From contig NZ_JOEK01000009.1 of the NCBI RefSeq assembly GCF_000719135.1, positions 248,001 through 312,000 of the forward strand: a stretch of 64,000 nucleotides of DNA, given 5' to 3'. Shown here in pieces: positions 45,520-54,612 of this stretch. The position numbers and the translations under genes were made by a program. Source of the DNA: Streptomyces avicenniae. Lineage in GTDB: Bacteria; Actinomycetota; Actinomycetes; Streptomycetales; Streptomycetaceae. The notes beneath the pieces were generated by a model, which searched no databases, was not told the DNA's origin, and saw only the letters and a list, made by a program, of their open reading frames with translations. Within the stretch, counting starts at the first letter, position 1. The number at the start of each line of letters is the position of its first letter.

Positions 45520-46593
45520 ATGGACCTGCTGAGCACCCTCCTGAACACCCTTGTGGACAAAGGGCTACGCCGCGAGACGCCCACCCGTGACGAGGCGCTG
45601 GCCGTGCTGGCGACGGGCGACGACGACCTGCTCGACGTCGTCGCGGCGGCGGGCCGGGTGCGGCGGCAGTGGTTCGGGCGCCGGGTCAAGCTGAACTACC
45701 TGGTGAACCTGAAGTCGGGTCTGTGCCCCGAGGACTGCTCCTACTGCTCGCAGCGGCTCGGCTCACGCGCCGGAGTGCTGAAGTACACCTGGCTGAAGCC
45801 GGGTGAGGCGGCGGACGCGGCGAGCGCGGGCGTGGCGGGCGGGGCGAAGCGCGTCTGCCTGGTGGCCAGCGGCCGGGGGCCGACCGACCGTGACGTGGAC
45901 CGGGTGTCCGAGACGATCGGCGCGATCCGCGAGCGGCACGGCGACGTCGAGGTCTGCGCCTGCCTCGGGCTGCTGTCGGACGGTCAGGCGGAGCGGCTGC
46001 GCACGGCGGGCGCCGACGCGTACAACCACAACCTCAACACGTCCGAGGCGACGTACAAGGACATCTGCACGACGCACGAGTTCGCCGACCGCGTGGACAC
46101 CGTGCGCAAGGCACAGGGTGCCGGGCTGTCGGCCTGCTCCGGGCTGATCGCGGGCATGGGCGAGAGCGACGCGGACCTCGTGGACGTCGTGTTCGCGCTG
46201 CGCGACCTCGACCCCGACTCGGTGCCCGTCAACTTCCTCATCCCCTTCGACGGGACGCCGTTGGCCGGTGAGTGGAACCTGACGCCGCAGCGGGCGCTGC
46301 GCATCCTCGCGATGGTGCGGTTCGTCTGCCCCGACGCCGAGGTGCGGCTCGCGGGCGGCCGGGAGCTGCACCTGCGGTCGCTCCAGCCGCTGGCGCTGCA
46401 CCTCGTCAACTCGATCTTCCTGGGCGACTACCTGACGAGCGAGGGGCAGGCGGGCAAGGCCGACCTGGAGATGATCGCCGACGCCGGTTTCGAGGTGGAG
46501 GGCGCGCAGGAGACGACGCTGCCCGAGCACCGCCGCGACCTGGTCGCCGTGCGGCAGCGGGGCGCGGGCACGGAGCTGCCGCCCAATGCCTGA
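45520..46593 (+). CDS. bioB: Biotin synthase (radical SAM)
   Basis: 357 residues from ATG 45520 (AGGA 8 nt upstream); ATG 45502 would add 6 residues. The radical SAM cluster motif CPEDCSYC gives Cys69, 73 and 76. [29 protein letters not shown] and [11 protein letters not shown] are typical BioB blocks that bind SAM, dethiobiotin and the auxiliary [2Fe-2S] cluster. It inserts sulfur into dethiobiotin, the last pathway step. First gene of a bioB-bioA-bioD operon. Confidence 0.96.
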   Translation: MDLLSTLLNTLVDKGLRRETPTRDEALAVLATGDDDLLDVVAAAGRVRRQWFGRRVKLNYLVNLKSGLCPEDCSYCSQRLGSRAGVLKYTWLKPGEAADAASAGVAGGAKRVCLVASGRGPTDRDVDRVSETIGAIRERHGDVEVCACLGLLSDGQAERLRTAGADAYNHNLNTSEATYKDICTTHEFADRVDTVRKAQGAGLSACSGLIAGMGESDADLVDVVFALRDLDPDSVPVNFLIPFDGTPLAGEWNLTPQRALRILAMVRFVCPDAEVRLAGGRELHLRSLQPLALHLVNSIFLGDYLTSEGQAGKADLEMIADAGFEVEGAQETTLPEHRRDLVAVRQRGAGTELPPNA

Positions 46594-47890
46594 GCCGGGC
46601 CGCGTACGGGAGCTGCTCGACCTCGACCGGCGGCACGTCTGGCACCCCTACGGCCCCATGCCTGGCACGGTGGAGCCGCTGCTCGTCGAGTCGGCGTCAG
46701 GGGTGCGGCTGCGCCTGGCGGAGGAGACGCACGGGCGGCGCGAGCTGGTGGACGGCATGGCGTCGTGGTGGTCGGCGGTGCACGGCTACAACCACCCGGC
46801 GCTGAACGAGGCGGTGAGCGGGCAGCTGGGCCGCATGAGCCACGTCATGTTCGGCGGGCTCACGCACGAGCCCGCCGTGCGGCTGGCCGAGCGGCTGGTC
46901 GCGGTGACGCCCGAGCCGCTGCGGCACGTGTTCCTGGCCGACTCGGGCTCGGTGTCGGTCGAGGTGGCCCTCAAGATGTGCCTCCAGTACTGGCGTTCCG
47001 CGGGGCGTCCCGAGAAGCGGCGGCTGCTGACCTGGCGCGGCGGCTACCACGGCGACACGTGGCACCCGATGTCCGTGTGCGACCCGGACGGCGGGATGCA
47101 CGCGCTGTGGTCGGGCGCGCTGCCGCGGCAGGTGTTCGCGGACGTCCCGCCGTCCGGCTTCGACGCCGCCGTGGACGAGGGGTACGCCGCCGGGCTGCGC
47201 GCGCTGGTCGCGCGGCACGCGCACGAGGTGGCGGCCGTCGTCGTGGAGCCGGTCGTGCAGAACGCGGGCGGCATGCGCTTCCACTCCCCCGGCTACCTGC
47301 GGGTGCTGCGCGAGGCGTGCGACGAGCACGGGGTGCTGCTGGTGTTCGACGAGATAGCGACCGGCTTCGGGCGCACGGGCCCGCTGTTCGCGGCGGAGCA
47401 CGCGGGCGTGGCGCCCGACGTGATGTGCGTCGGCAAGGCCCTCACCGGCGGCTATCTGACGATGGCGGCGGCGCTGTGCACGACGCGTGTCGCCGAGGGC
47501 ATCTCGCGCGGCGAGGTGCCGGTGCTGGCGCACGGGCCGACGTTCATGGGCAATCCGCTGGCCGCCGCGGTGGCGAACGCCTCGATCGACCTGCTGCTCG
47601 GCCAGGACCTGCCGAGCACGATCGGGCGGATCGAGGCCGGGCTGACCAAGGGCCTGGCGGAGGTGGCGGGGCTGCCCGGGGTGCGGGACGTGCGCGTCCT
47701 CGGGGCGATCGGCGTCGTGCAGCTCGACCACCCCGTGGACATGGCGGCGGCCACGCGGGCGGCGGTGCGGGCGGGCGTGTGGCTGCGGCCGTTCGGCGAC
47801 CTGATCTACACGATGCCGCCCTACGTCACCGGCGACGACGACCTCGCGCTGATCTGCGCCGCCGTGCGCGACGCGGCGCTGGCAGGATGA
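46586..47890 (+). CDS. bioA: Adenosylmethionine-8-amino-7-oxononanoate aminotransferase
   Basis: 434 residues; the start overlaps bioB by 8 bp. This class III aminotransferase shows [34 protein letters not shown], the [16 protein letters not shown] cofactor loop, [15 protein letters not shown] and the PLP lysine in [13 protein letters not shown]. It converts KAPA to DAPA, usually with SAM as amino donor; the WHPY motif supports the BioA assignment over other class III enzymes. Confidence 0.95.
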   Translation: MPEPGRVRELLDLDRRHVWHPYGPMPGTVEPLLVESASGVRLRLAEETHGRRELVDGMASWWSAVHGYNHPALNEAVSGQLGRMSHVMFGGLTHEPAVRLAERLVAVTPEPLRHVFLADSGSVSVEVALKMCLQYWRSAGRPEKRRLLTWRGGYHGDTWHPMSVCDPDGGMHALWSGALPRQVFADVPPSGFDAAVDEGYAAGLRALVARHAHEVAAVVVEPVVQNAGGMRFHSPGYLRVLREACDEHGVLLVFDEIATGFGRTGPLFAAEHAGVAPDVMCVGKALTGGYLTMAAALCTTRVAEGISRGEVPVLAHGPTFMGNPLAAAVANASIDLLLGQDLPSTIGRIEAGLTKGLAEVAGLPGVRDVRVLGAIGVVQLDHPVDMAAATRAAVRAGVWLRPFGDLIYTMPPYVTGDDDLALICAAVRDAALAG

Positions 47891-47903
47891 CGGGGGCGAC
47901 GCG

Positions 47904-48674
47904 GTGACGGGTGAGGAGCGGGGCGTGCGTGCGGACGGGCTGACGGGCGTGCTGGTGGTGAGCGGCACGGGCACCGGCATCGGGAAGACGGTGGTGACCG
48001 CCGCGCTCGCGGCGACCGCGCTGGCGCGCGGCCGGTCGGTGGCGGTGCTCAAGCCCGCGCAGACGGGCGTCGCGCCGGGCGAGCCGGGCGACGTGGCGGA
48101 GGTGGCGCGGCTGGCCGGGCGCGTGACGACGGCCGAGCCCGCGCGCTACCCCGAGCCGCTGGCCCCTGCCACGGCCGCCCGCAGGTCGGGGCTGCCGCCG
48201 GTGGACCCGGAGGTGATCGCGAAGACGGCGCGGGCGCTGGCGGCCGAGCACGACCTCGTGCTGGTCGAGGGCGCGGGCGGGCTGCTCGTGCGTCTCGACG
48301 ACGCGGGGGGCACGATCGCCGGGATCGCCGGGCTGCTGGACGCGCCGGTCCTGGTCGTCGCGGCGGCCGGGCTCGGCACGCTGAACGCGACCGAGCTGAC
48401 CGTCGAGGCCCTGCGCGCGCGGGGCCTGTCCTGCCCGGGCGTCGTCCTCGGCAGCATGCCGGGCGCGCCGGGGCTCGCGGAGCGCTGCAACCTGACCGAC
48501 CTGCCCGCCGTGACCGGCCTCCCGCTGCTCGGGGCCGTCCCCGAGGGCGCAGGGGCGCTGCCGCCCGCCGCCTTCAGGACCGGCGCGCCCGGCTGGCTCG
48601 CTCCCGCACTGGGCGGCCGGTGGCGCCGCCGACAGAGCTTCCCGGGCGACCCGCCCGGGGACCGCACGCCGTGA
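47904..48674 (+). CDS. bioD: Dethiobiotin synthetase
   Basis: 256 residues from GTG 47904, 13 bp after bioA. The P-loop [36 protein letters not shown] and [14 protein letters not shown], then [14 protein letters not shown], match BioD, which closes the ureido ring using CO2 and ATP. The C-terminal 25 residues are Arg-rich and longer than usual. It completes the operon; bioC and bioH-type pimeloyl genes are not in the window. Confidence 0.94.
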   Translation: MTGEERGVRADGLTGVLVVSGTGTGIGKTVVTAALAATALARGRSVAVLKPAQTGVAPGEPGDVAEVARLAGRVTTAEPARYPEPLAPATAARRSGLPPVDPEVIAKTARALAAEHDLVLVEGAGGLLVRLDDAGGTIAGIAGLLDAPVLVVAAAGLGTLNATELTVEALRARGLSCPGVVLGSMPGAPGLAERCNLTDLPAVTGLPLLGAVPEGAGALPPAAFRTGAPGWLAPALGGRWRRRQSFPGDPPGDRTP

Positions 48675-48757
48675 TGCCTGGGGCGTGCGAGACGGATGGT
48701 GCCCGTGTGTTTCGGCTGCGACGACACGGGCACCCGCTGACACCGAGGTGATGAGGA

Positions 48758-48931
48758 ATGCCTGAACGGCCCAGCAACGCCTATGGAATCCACCACGCGC
48801 CCTGGCGATCGGCCGCGGGCCCGGTGCGCGAGGACCCCGACCAGGCCCTGTACCTGGCCCCCCGCTGGCAGACGCACACGGCGTCGGACCAGGCGGCGCG
48901 GCCGGAGGACGAGCGGCCCGAGACCGACTGA
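48758..48931 (+). CDS. Small ORF, 57 residues, unknown
   Basis: ATG 48758 follows GAGGTGATGAGGA, a good ribosome-binding site, 83 bp after bioD. The product starts MPERPSNAYGIHHAPWRSAA and is hydrophilic, Pro/Asp-rich, ending EDERPETD; no membrane segment or cysteine. Codon use is strongly third-position GC. I do not recognise a family. It may be a small stress-type protein or a read-through of the bio operon. Confidence 0.5.
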   Translation: MPERPSNAYGIHHAPWRSAAGPVREDPDQALYLAPRWQTHTASDQAARPEDERPETD

Positions 48932-48999
48932 CCGGCCGACCGGACGGCAGGGCCGACCGGCCGACGCGGGGGCACGTGACACGCGGAGGTGACGACGGC

Positions 49000-49653
49000 A
49001 TGAGCACGCGGACCGAACGGCAGGAGAGGACGGCGCAGACGCTGCTGGAACGCTGCGGACGCACGTACGCGGAGGAGTCCGGCATCCGGCTGCGGAACAC
49101 GCCGTCCTCCCTGTACCAGCTGCTCGTGATGGCGCATCTGCTGTCGGCCCGCATCCGGGCGGACGTCGCGACGTCCGCCACGCGGGCCCTGTTCGACGCC
49201 GGGATGCGCGACCCGCGGACGATGCGGGACGCGTCCTGGCAGCAGCGCGTGGACGCCCTCGGCGTGGGCCACTACCGGCGCTACGACGAGCGGACCGCCG
49301 CGCAGCTCGGCGACGAGGCGGACCTCGTGCTGGAGCGGTACGGCGGCGACCTGCGGCGGCTGCGCGGGGACGGCGACGGGGGCGCGGCGCGGCGGCTCAC
49401 GGAGTTCCGGGGCATCGGCCCGGCCGGGGCCGACATCTTCCTGCGGGAGGCGCAGGCGGTCTGGCCCGAGTACGCGCCGTACGTGGACCGCAAGGTCCAG
49501 GGCGGCGCGGAACGGGTCGGGCTGCCGCGGTCCGCGCGGGCGATCGGCGGGCTGGTGGCCGAGGAGGACATGGCGCGGCTGAGCGCCGGGCTGGTGCGCG
49601 TCGCCCTGGACGCGAAGCTCGCGAAGGACGTGAAAGCCGCGGCGGCCCGCTGA
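49000..49653 (+). CDS. HhH-GPD (endonuclease III-like) protein
   Basis: 217 residues from ATG 49000 (GGAGGTGA upstream). The helical fold resembles the endonuclease III/HhH-GPD superfamily: LYQLLVMAHLLSARIRADVA, then a helix-hairpin-helix near 134-148 (LTEFRGIGPAGADIFLRE). The usual catalytic lysine after the hairpin (G-V-G-R-K) appears replaced, and there is no C-terminal four-cysteine iron-sulfur loop. So DNA binding is likely, glycosylase activity is doubtful. Neighbour DUF3140 may belong to the same small operon. Confidence 0.8.
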   Translation: MSTRTERQERTAQTLLERCGRTYAEESGIRLRNTPSSLYQLLVMAHLLSARIRADVATSATRALFDAGMRDPRTMRDASWQQRVDALGVGHYRRYDERTAAQLGDEADLVLERYGGDLRRLRGDGDGGAARRLTEFRGIGPAGADIFLREAQAVWPEYAPYVDRKVQGGAERVGLPRSARAIGGLVAEEDMARLSAGLVRVALDAKLAKDVKAAAAR

Positions 49654-49736
49654 GCGCGACGTTTCCGCACGCGGGCGGCGGGGGACCCGGCATACGAGTC
49701 CGTCCCCACCCGACTCCACCCGACAGGGGAGACACC

Positions 49737-50084
49737 ATGGCCGACACGGAGGCACTGGAGATCGACGCGCTGTGGGCCGAGTTCCACAGTGCGGTGAACA
49801 TGACGTCCCAGGAACTCGCCGCCTGGCTGCGGACGAGCAGCGCGGGCGAGGAGACCGAGCAGACGCCGGAGACCGCGGGCAGCGAGCAGGGCCGTGGCGT
49901 CCTGGCGATCCTGCGGAAGCGGCAGATGGATCTGACCGACGCCGACATCGAGCTGATGTACGACGTGGTGGACGCCGTCGCGGGCGAGCGGGAGGCCGGG
50001 CCGCGCCCGTCGGTGCCCGAGCCCGACTGGCGCTACCGGCTGATGTCGCTGGGCCACGACCCGCTGCGCTCCGAGAGCAGCTGA
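49737..50084 (+). CDS. DUF3140 family protein
   Basis: 115 residues from ATG 49737 (AGGGGAGA upstream). It matches DUF3140: IDALWAEFHSAVNMTSQELA followed by WLRTS, then the central GRGVLAILRKRQMDLTDADI and the C-terminal PDWRYRLMSLGHDPL. The W-x-E-F-x-x-x-V-N-M-T core is typical of family members thought to bind DNA. No further function is known. It is convergent with the aldo-keto reductase gene. Confidence 0.88.
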   Translation: MADTEALEIDALWAEFHSAVNMTSQELAAWLRTSSAGEETEQTPETAGSEQGRGVLAILRKRQMDLTDADIELMYDVVDAVAGEREAGPRPSVPEPDWRYRLMSLGHDPLRSESS

Positions 50085-50113
50085 CGCGGCGGGCGGCCGG
50101 GCGCGGCGTCACG

Positions 50114-50170
50114 GGTGCCGGGCGTGGGAGGTACGGCCGTCAGGCCGCGTGCCTCCGTACGCCCGGCACC
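50114..50170. terminator. Long terminator hairpin overlapping the 3' end of the reductase gene
   Basis: Positions 50114-50125 pair perfectly with 50159-50170 (12 bp); further pairing inside (GGAGG with CCTCC, GGCC with GGCC) extends the stem. The right arm lies in the last codons of the minus-strand aldo-keto reductase gene, so it can terminate the plus-strand DUF3140 transcript. Confidence 0.65.
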
Positions 50171-51150
50171 GGCGCGTCCGGCCGCAGGTGGCCCTCCTCG
50201 CGCAGTTCCTCCCACAGGGCGGCGGGTATGGAGTGGCGGAACATCGTGGCGGCGTCGCGCACCTCGGCGGGCGAGCGGGCTCCGACGAGGACCGAGGCGA
50301 CGGCGGGGTGGGCGAGCGGGAACTGTACGGCCGCCGCGCGCAGCGGCACGCCGTGGCGGGCGGTGATCTGCTTGATCCGCAGGGCGCGCTGGAGGAGTTC
50401 GGCCTTGGCGGGGACGTAGTCGTACGTCGCGCCCGGGTGCGGGTCGGCGAGGAGTCCCGAGTTGTAGACGCCGCCGACGATGACGGAGGTGCCGCGTGCG
50501 GCGGCGGCCGGGAGCAGGTCGTCCAGGCCGCTCTGGTCGAGCAGCGAGTAGCGGCCCGCGAGGAGGACGACGTCCACGTCGGTCTCGCGGACGAAGCGCG
50601 TCAGCATGGCCGACTGGTTCATGCCCGCGCCGATGGCGCCGACCACGCCCTCGGCCCGGAGCCGTTCCAGGGCGGGGTACGCCTCGGTGAGCGCCTGCTC
50701 GCCGTGGTCGTCGGGGTCGTGGATGAGGGCGATGTCGGCGTGGTCCAGGCCGAGCCGGTCCAGGCTCTCGGCGAGGCTGCGGCGGACGCCCTCGGCGCTG
50801 AAGTCCCAGCGGCGGCGCAGGGACGTGCGCAGGCCCGGGAAGCCGTGGGGGGCGTCGTCGGCCGGGCCGTCCTCGCTCGGGACGAGAAGTCTGCCGACCT
50901 TGGTGGAGAGCGTGAACTGGCTGCGGGGCAGGCCGGAGAGGACGGCCCCCATGCGGCGCTCGGACAGGCCGAGGCCGTAGTGGGGCGCGGTGTCGTAGCC
51001 GCGGATGCCCAGCTCCCAGGCGGTCTCCATGACCCGGCGGGCGTCGCTGTCGGTGACGGGGGCGCCCGAGCCGCCGAGCGGGGCGCCGCCGAGGGCGAGT
51101 TCGCTGAAGGTGACGCCGCTGCGGCCGAGTGCGGGGTGTCGCAGGGTCAT
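50140..51150 (-). CDS. Aldo-keto reductase (D-threo-aldose/L-fucose dehydrogenase-like)
   Basis: 336 residues. The AKR tetrad is complete: Asp53 and Tyr58 in YDTAPHYGLGLSE, Lys84 in STKVGRLL and His144 in ALIHDPDDHG. The N-terminal TFSELALGGAPLGG and HYGLGLSERRMG resemble D-threo-aldose 1-dehydrogenases, which oxidise L-fucose and related sugars with NAD(P). No sugar transporter is adjacent. Confidence 0.92.
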   Translation of the reverse strand: MTLRHPALGRSGVTFSELALGGAPLGGSGAPVTDSDARRVMETAWELGIRGYDTAPHYGLGLSERRMGAVLSGLPRSQFTLSTKVGRLLVPSEDGPADDAPHGFPGLRTSLRRRWDFSAEGVRRSLAESLDRLGLDHADIALIHDPDDHGEQALTEAYPALERLRAEGVVGAIGAGMNQSAMLTRFVRETDVDVVLLAGRYSLLDQSGLDDLLPAAAARGTSVIVGGVYNSGLLADPHPGATYDYVPAKAELLQRALRIKQITARHGVPLRAAAVQFPLAHPAVASVLVGARSPAEVRDAATMFRHSIPAALWEELREEGHLRPDAPVPGVRRHAA

Positions 51151-51326
51151 GGATCGCTGCCGCCTTCCTCCGGGTCGGGCGCCGCCCGGGGTGGGTGCCG
51201 TGGGTGGGCTGCCGGTGCGCCGCGGGCCCTCGGCGAGGGTCCGCGGTGAGGGGAGCCTAGCCGCTGGAACGTTCCTGCTGGGAGGGTGGCGACGTGAGGG
51301 AGGCGGGCGGCGTGCGAGGCGTCCCG

Positions 51327-51352
51327 TCCGGCACGGCGTGCGCCGTGCCGGA
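51327..51352. terminator. Terminator hairpin after the MBL-fold gene
   Basis: Positions 51327-51337 pair perfectly with 51342-51352: an 11-bp GC stem with a 4-nt GTGC loop, 18 nt beyond the MBL hydrolase stop on the minus strand. Confidence 0.8.
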
Positions 51353-51369
51353 CTCCGGAGGGCCGGCGT

Positions 51370-52590
51370 TCAGCCGCCCGCCGGGCGCGCGTTGAGCGAG
51401 GCGGCCGTCTTGCCGCCGCCCGCCGGGCGCACGGCTATCTCACGCCACCACGCCTCCGCCGGTACCCGGCCCGCCGGTTCGAAGGGCTCGCCGGGCCGGG
51501 GCAGCGCGACGGCCACGCCACGTCGGCGCGCCTCGGCGACGGTCCGCTCGGCGGGCTCCTCCCACGGGTGGAGGGAAAGGGTGAACGTGCCCCAGTGGAT
51601 GGGCAGGAAGACGCCCTGCGGTGCGCCGCCCGACAGGTCCACGTGCGCCTGGACGCCCTCCTCGGGCGTCATGTGGATGTCGGGCCAGTAGGCGCTGCTG
51701 TAGGCGCCAATCTGCATCATCGTGGCGTCGAACGGCCCGAGGCGGGCGCCGATGTCGGCGAACCCGGGGAAGTACCCGGTGTCGCCGCTGTGGAAGACGC
51801 GGTGCGTGGGCCCGGTGACGGCCCAGGACGCCCACAGCGTGCGGCCCTGGTTGCGCAGCCCGCGCCCGCAGAAGTGCTGCCCGGGGGTGGCGGTGAGCGT
51901 GAGGTCGCCGACGTCGGCCGACTCGTACCAGTCGAGTTCGACGATGCGCGCGGCCGGCACGCCCCAGAACTCCAGGTGCGCCCCGACACCGAGCGGGACG
52001 GCGAAGACGGTGTCCCGCCCGGCGAGCGCCTTGACGGTCGTCATGTCGAGATGGTCGTAGTGGTCGTGGGAGATGACGACGGCGTCGATGCGGCCGAGGT
52101 CGCCCAGCGGCAGCGGCGGCGCGTGCAGCCGCTTGGGGCCCGCGAAGGAGACCGGGGAGCAGCGCTCGCCCCAGACGGGGTCGAACAGCAGCCGGTGGCC
52201 GTCGATGTCCACGATCACGCCCGCGTGCCCGGCCCAGGTGAGCCGCAGGCCGGACGCGGGGACGCGGTCGAGGTCGCCCGCGGACGGGTGCACCACGGGC
52301 AGCCGTCCCGCGGGCTTGCGGCGGACGCGGTCGGCCCGGCGCAGGAGGTCGCGCAGCAGGGGCAGCGTGCTGCGGGCGCTGCCCGCACCGGCTCCCTGCG
52401 GATTGCGGAAGGCCCCGTCGCGGAACTGCGGGGAGCGCTCGACCCGTGCCAGCCGGTCACCGGACGGTTCGGCGCCGAAGCCGGACGGGCGGAGCCGGGA
52501 GAGCAGGGATCGCGAAGAGGGGGCGTCGGTGGGGCGCTTGCCGGGGTGACCGGCCGCCCCTGGCGCGGTGGGTGTGGTTGGCTCGGACAT
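51370..52590 (-). CDS. MBL-fold metallo-hydrolase (NAPE-PLD/UlaG-like)
   Basis: 406 residues from ATG 52590 (GGGAGG upstream). After a Pro/Ser-rich first 110 residues, the metallo-beta-lactamase fold shows LTWAGHAGVIVDIDGHRLLF, metal motif SHDHYDHLD (174-182), FHSGDTGYFPGF and LPIHWGTFTLSLHPWEEP. This pattern fits the family of N-acylphosphatidylethanolamine-phospholipase D-like or RomA/UlaG-like hydrolases. The substrate is not known. No membrane segment is evident. Confidence 0.9.
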   Translation of the reverse strand: MSEPTTPTAPGAAGHPGKRPTDAPSSRSLLSRLRPSGFGAEPSGDRLARVERSPQFRDGAFRNPQGAGAGSARSTLPLLRDLLRRADRVRRKPAGRLPVVHPSAGDLDRVPASGLRLTWAGHAGVIVDIDGHRLLFDPVWGERCSPVSFAGPKRLHAPPLPLGDLGRIDAVVISHDHYDHLDMTTVKALAGRDTVFAVPLGVGAHLEFWGVPAARIVELDWYESADVGDLTLTATPGQHFCGRGLRNQGRTLWASWAVTGPTHRVFHSGDTGYFPGFADIGARLGPFDATMMQIGAYSSAYWPDIHMTPEEGVQAHVDLSGGAPQGVFLPIHWGTFTLSLHPWEEPAERTVAEARRRGVAVALPRPGEPFEPAGRVPAEAWWREIAVRPAGGGKTAASLNARPAGG

Positions 52591-52617
52591 ATGAACCTCC
52601 CTGGGCGCGGATTGACG

Positions 52618-52629
52618 CAACTGTAGTTG
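52618..52629. promoter_or_regulatory. Inverted repeat CAACT-GT-AGTTG upstream of the MBL gene
   Basis: Perfect 5-bp arms with a 2-bp spacer, 28 bp upstream of the MBL-hydrolase start, close to where a -10 would lie. It is plausible as a MarR- or TetR-type operator. No adjacent regulator gene is present. Confidence 0.45.
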
Positions 52630-52702
52630 ATGCCTGTGACACCGCGTGACGGTCGGCGGGATTCACCGGTCGAACGCCCGTCCACGCCCCGGAGGTTCCC
52701 GG

Positions 52703-53572
52703 TCAGAGGTCGCGCCGGTGCTCCACCGCCACCGTCACGAGCCCCGCGACCACCGCCGTGACGGCGAACACCGTCCACGCGCCGCCGACCGACCAGGGCT
52801 GGGCGAAGTCCGCCGGGTCGTAGACCGTCTCGCTGAAGCGGACCCACGCGCTCAGCACGGTGGCGTGGTCGAGGAGCGCGGGCCAGTACCGGTCGTCCGT
52901 CAGCACCAGCGGCAGGAGTTGCAGCAGCCCGATGGACGCGAACACCGCGCCGGGGCCGTGCCGCAGCAGGGCACCGAGTGCCGCGCCGACGAGCACGCAG
53001 ACCGGCGCGAGCAGCGCGGACGCGACGACCAGCCGCAGCGCGCCGGGATGGTCGAGCGGAACGCCCACGCCCCTGCGGTGCAGGACGGCCTGCGTCGCCC
53101 AGAACGAGACGGCCGCCAGGACCGCACCGAACGGAACGGTGACCGCCGTGAGCACGAGCACCTTCGCGGCCATGACCGGACGCCTGGCCGGTACGGCGGT
53201 GAACGTCGTGCGCGCGAGACCGGACGTGTATTCGCCGGTGACGGCGAGGGCGCCGAACGCACCGGCGCACAGCGCGAGGACGGTCGCGCCGTTCGTCGTG
53301 AACGCGTGGTACAGCGGTATGCCGTCGGCGATGTACCCCGCCGCGTCGCTGCCCGGCCTCCAGTAACGGTAGGTGTCCCACGCCGTGCCGATGTTGAACG
53401 CCAGCACGACCAGGCCGCTGACCAGCAGCCCCCACCAGGTGGACCGCAGGGTGCGCAGCTTGATCCACTCCGCGGCGAGGAGATCGGTGAACCGGGCGCG
53501 GGGCGCCGCCTCCCGGCCGGGCGGCGACGTCTCCGCCGTACCGGCGCCGTCCCGTGTGCGCGTGTCCGTCAT
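52703..53572 (-). CDS. ABC transporter permease (ABC-2 type exporter)
   Basis: 289 residues from ATG 53572, overlapping the ATPase stop by 4 bp. After a hydrophilic N-terminus come about six membrane helices, with LLAAEWIKLRTLRSTWWGLL at the start and TGEYTSGLARTTFTAVPARR, both typical of actinobacterial ABC-2 permeases. It should form an exporter with the ATPase; the substrate is unknown. Divergence from a histidine kinase suggests control by that two-component system. Confidence 0.92.
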   Translation of the reverse strand: MTDTRTRDGAGTAETSPPGREAAPRARFTDLLAAEWIKLRTLRSTWWGLLVSGLVVLAFNIGTAWDTYRYWRPGSDAAGYIADGIPLYHAFTTNGATVLALCAGAFGALAVTGEYTSGLARTTFTAVPARRPVMAAKVLVLTAVTVPFGAVLAAVSFWATQAVLHRRGVGVPLDHPGALRLVVASALLAPVCVLVGAALGALLRHGPGAVFASIGLLQLLPLVLTDDRYWPALLDHATVLSAWVRFSETVYDPADFAQPWSVGGAWTVFAVTAVVAGLVTVAVEHRRDL

Positions 53573-54480
53573 CGCTTGCGCTCCGTCCCGTACTCGACGC
53601 TGTCCGCCGTCAGTTCCATGAACACGTCCTCCAGGGACGAGGACCGCTCGGCCAGGCCCCGGACCACCAGGCCCGCCCCGGCCGCCAGCTCGCCCACGCG
53701 GCCCGCGTCGATCCCCGACACCAGCAGCCCGCCGTCCCGCTCGGGCCGCACGGTCACCCCCTCGGCCGCGAACACCCGCGCCAGCGGGGCCGGATCGTCC
53801 ACCCGCACCCACACCCCGCCGCCACTCCCCCGCGCGGCGAACGCCGCCAGCGTCTCCGCCGCGATCAGCCGCCCCCGTCCGATCACCACCAGGTCGTCCG
53901 CCGTGTGCTCCATCTCCCCCATCAGATGGCTCGACACGAGGACCGTGCGCCCCTCCCCCGCCAGGCGCCTGAACAGCCCACGCACCCAGCGCACCCCCTC
54001 CGGGTCGAGCCCGTTCAGCGGCTCGTCGAACACGACGACCGGCGGGTCGCCGAGCAGCGCTCCCGCAATGCCCAGGCGCTGACGCATGCCGAGCGAGAAG
54101 CCCCCCACGCGCCGCCGCGCCGCGTCCGCGAGCCCCACCTCGTCCAGCACCTCGTCCACACGGGCCTGCGCCACCCCGTTCGACCGCGCCAGCGCCCGCA
54201 GGTGCGCCACGGCGGAGCGGCCCCCGTGCGCGTCCCCCGCGTCCAGCAGTGCCCCGACGCAGGTCAGCGCACGCGCCCGCTCCCCCAGCGGGCGGCCCAT
54301 CACGCGCACCGCCCCCTCGGACGGGCGGCACAGCCCCAGCGCCATGCGCAGCGTCGTGGTCTTCCCGGCGCCGTTCGGGCCGAGGAAGCCCGTCACGCGG
54401 CCCGGCCGCACCGCGAACGACAGCGCGTCCACGACGGTCCTGGCGCCGTACCTCTTGGTCAGCTCGTCCACTTCGATCAT
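53569..54480 (-). CDS. ABC transporter ATP-binding protein (exporter type)
   Basis: 303 residues from ATG 54480; the upstream extension to 54534 is Ala/Pro-rich and not family-like. Walker A GPNGAGKTTTLRMALG, signature FSLGMRQRLGIAGALL (the C-motif begins S-L-G-M rather than LSGGQ, common here), Walker B VVFDEPLNGLDPEG and H-loop SSHLMGEM are present. The C-terminal 80 residues are the usual exporter extension (SSSLEDVFMELT). It pairs with the downstream permease. Confidence 0.93.
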   Translation of the reverse strand: MIEVDELTKRYGARTVVDALSFAVRPGRVTGFLGPNGAGKTTTLRMALGLCRPSEGAVRVMGRPLGERARALTCVGALLDAGDAHGGRSAVAHLRALARSNGVAQARVDEVLDEVGLADAARRRVGGFSLGMRQRLGIAGALLGDPPVVVFDEPLNGLDPEGVRWVRGLFRRLAGEGRTVLVSSHLMGEMEHTADDLVVIGRGRLIAAETLAAFAARGSGGGVWVRVDDPAPLARVFAAEGVTVRPERDGGLLVSGIDAGRVGELAAGAGLVVRGLAERSSSLEDVFMELTADSVEYGTERKR

Positions 54481-54612
54481 GCGGACCACCCTGGCCGGGG
54501 CGGGCACCGCGCGTCGTCCAGCCGGTGAGGACATTGCCGGACGCCGATGTCACCCCCGGGTGTACGTCCACGGTCCGATGGCCGCGCGTGACCGGGTGCC
54601 TAGGCTGGGCCC

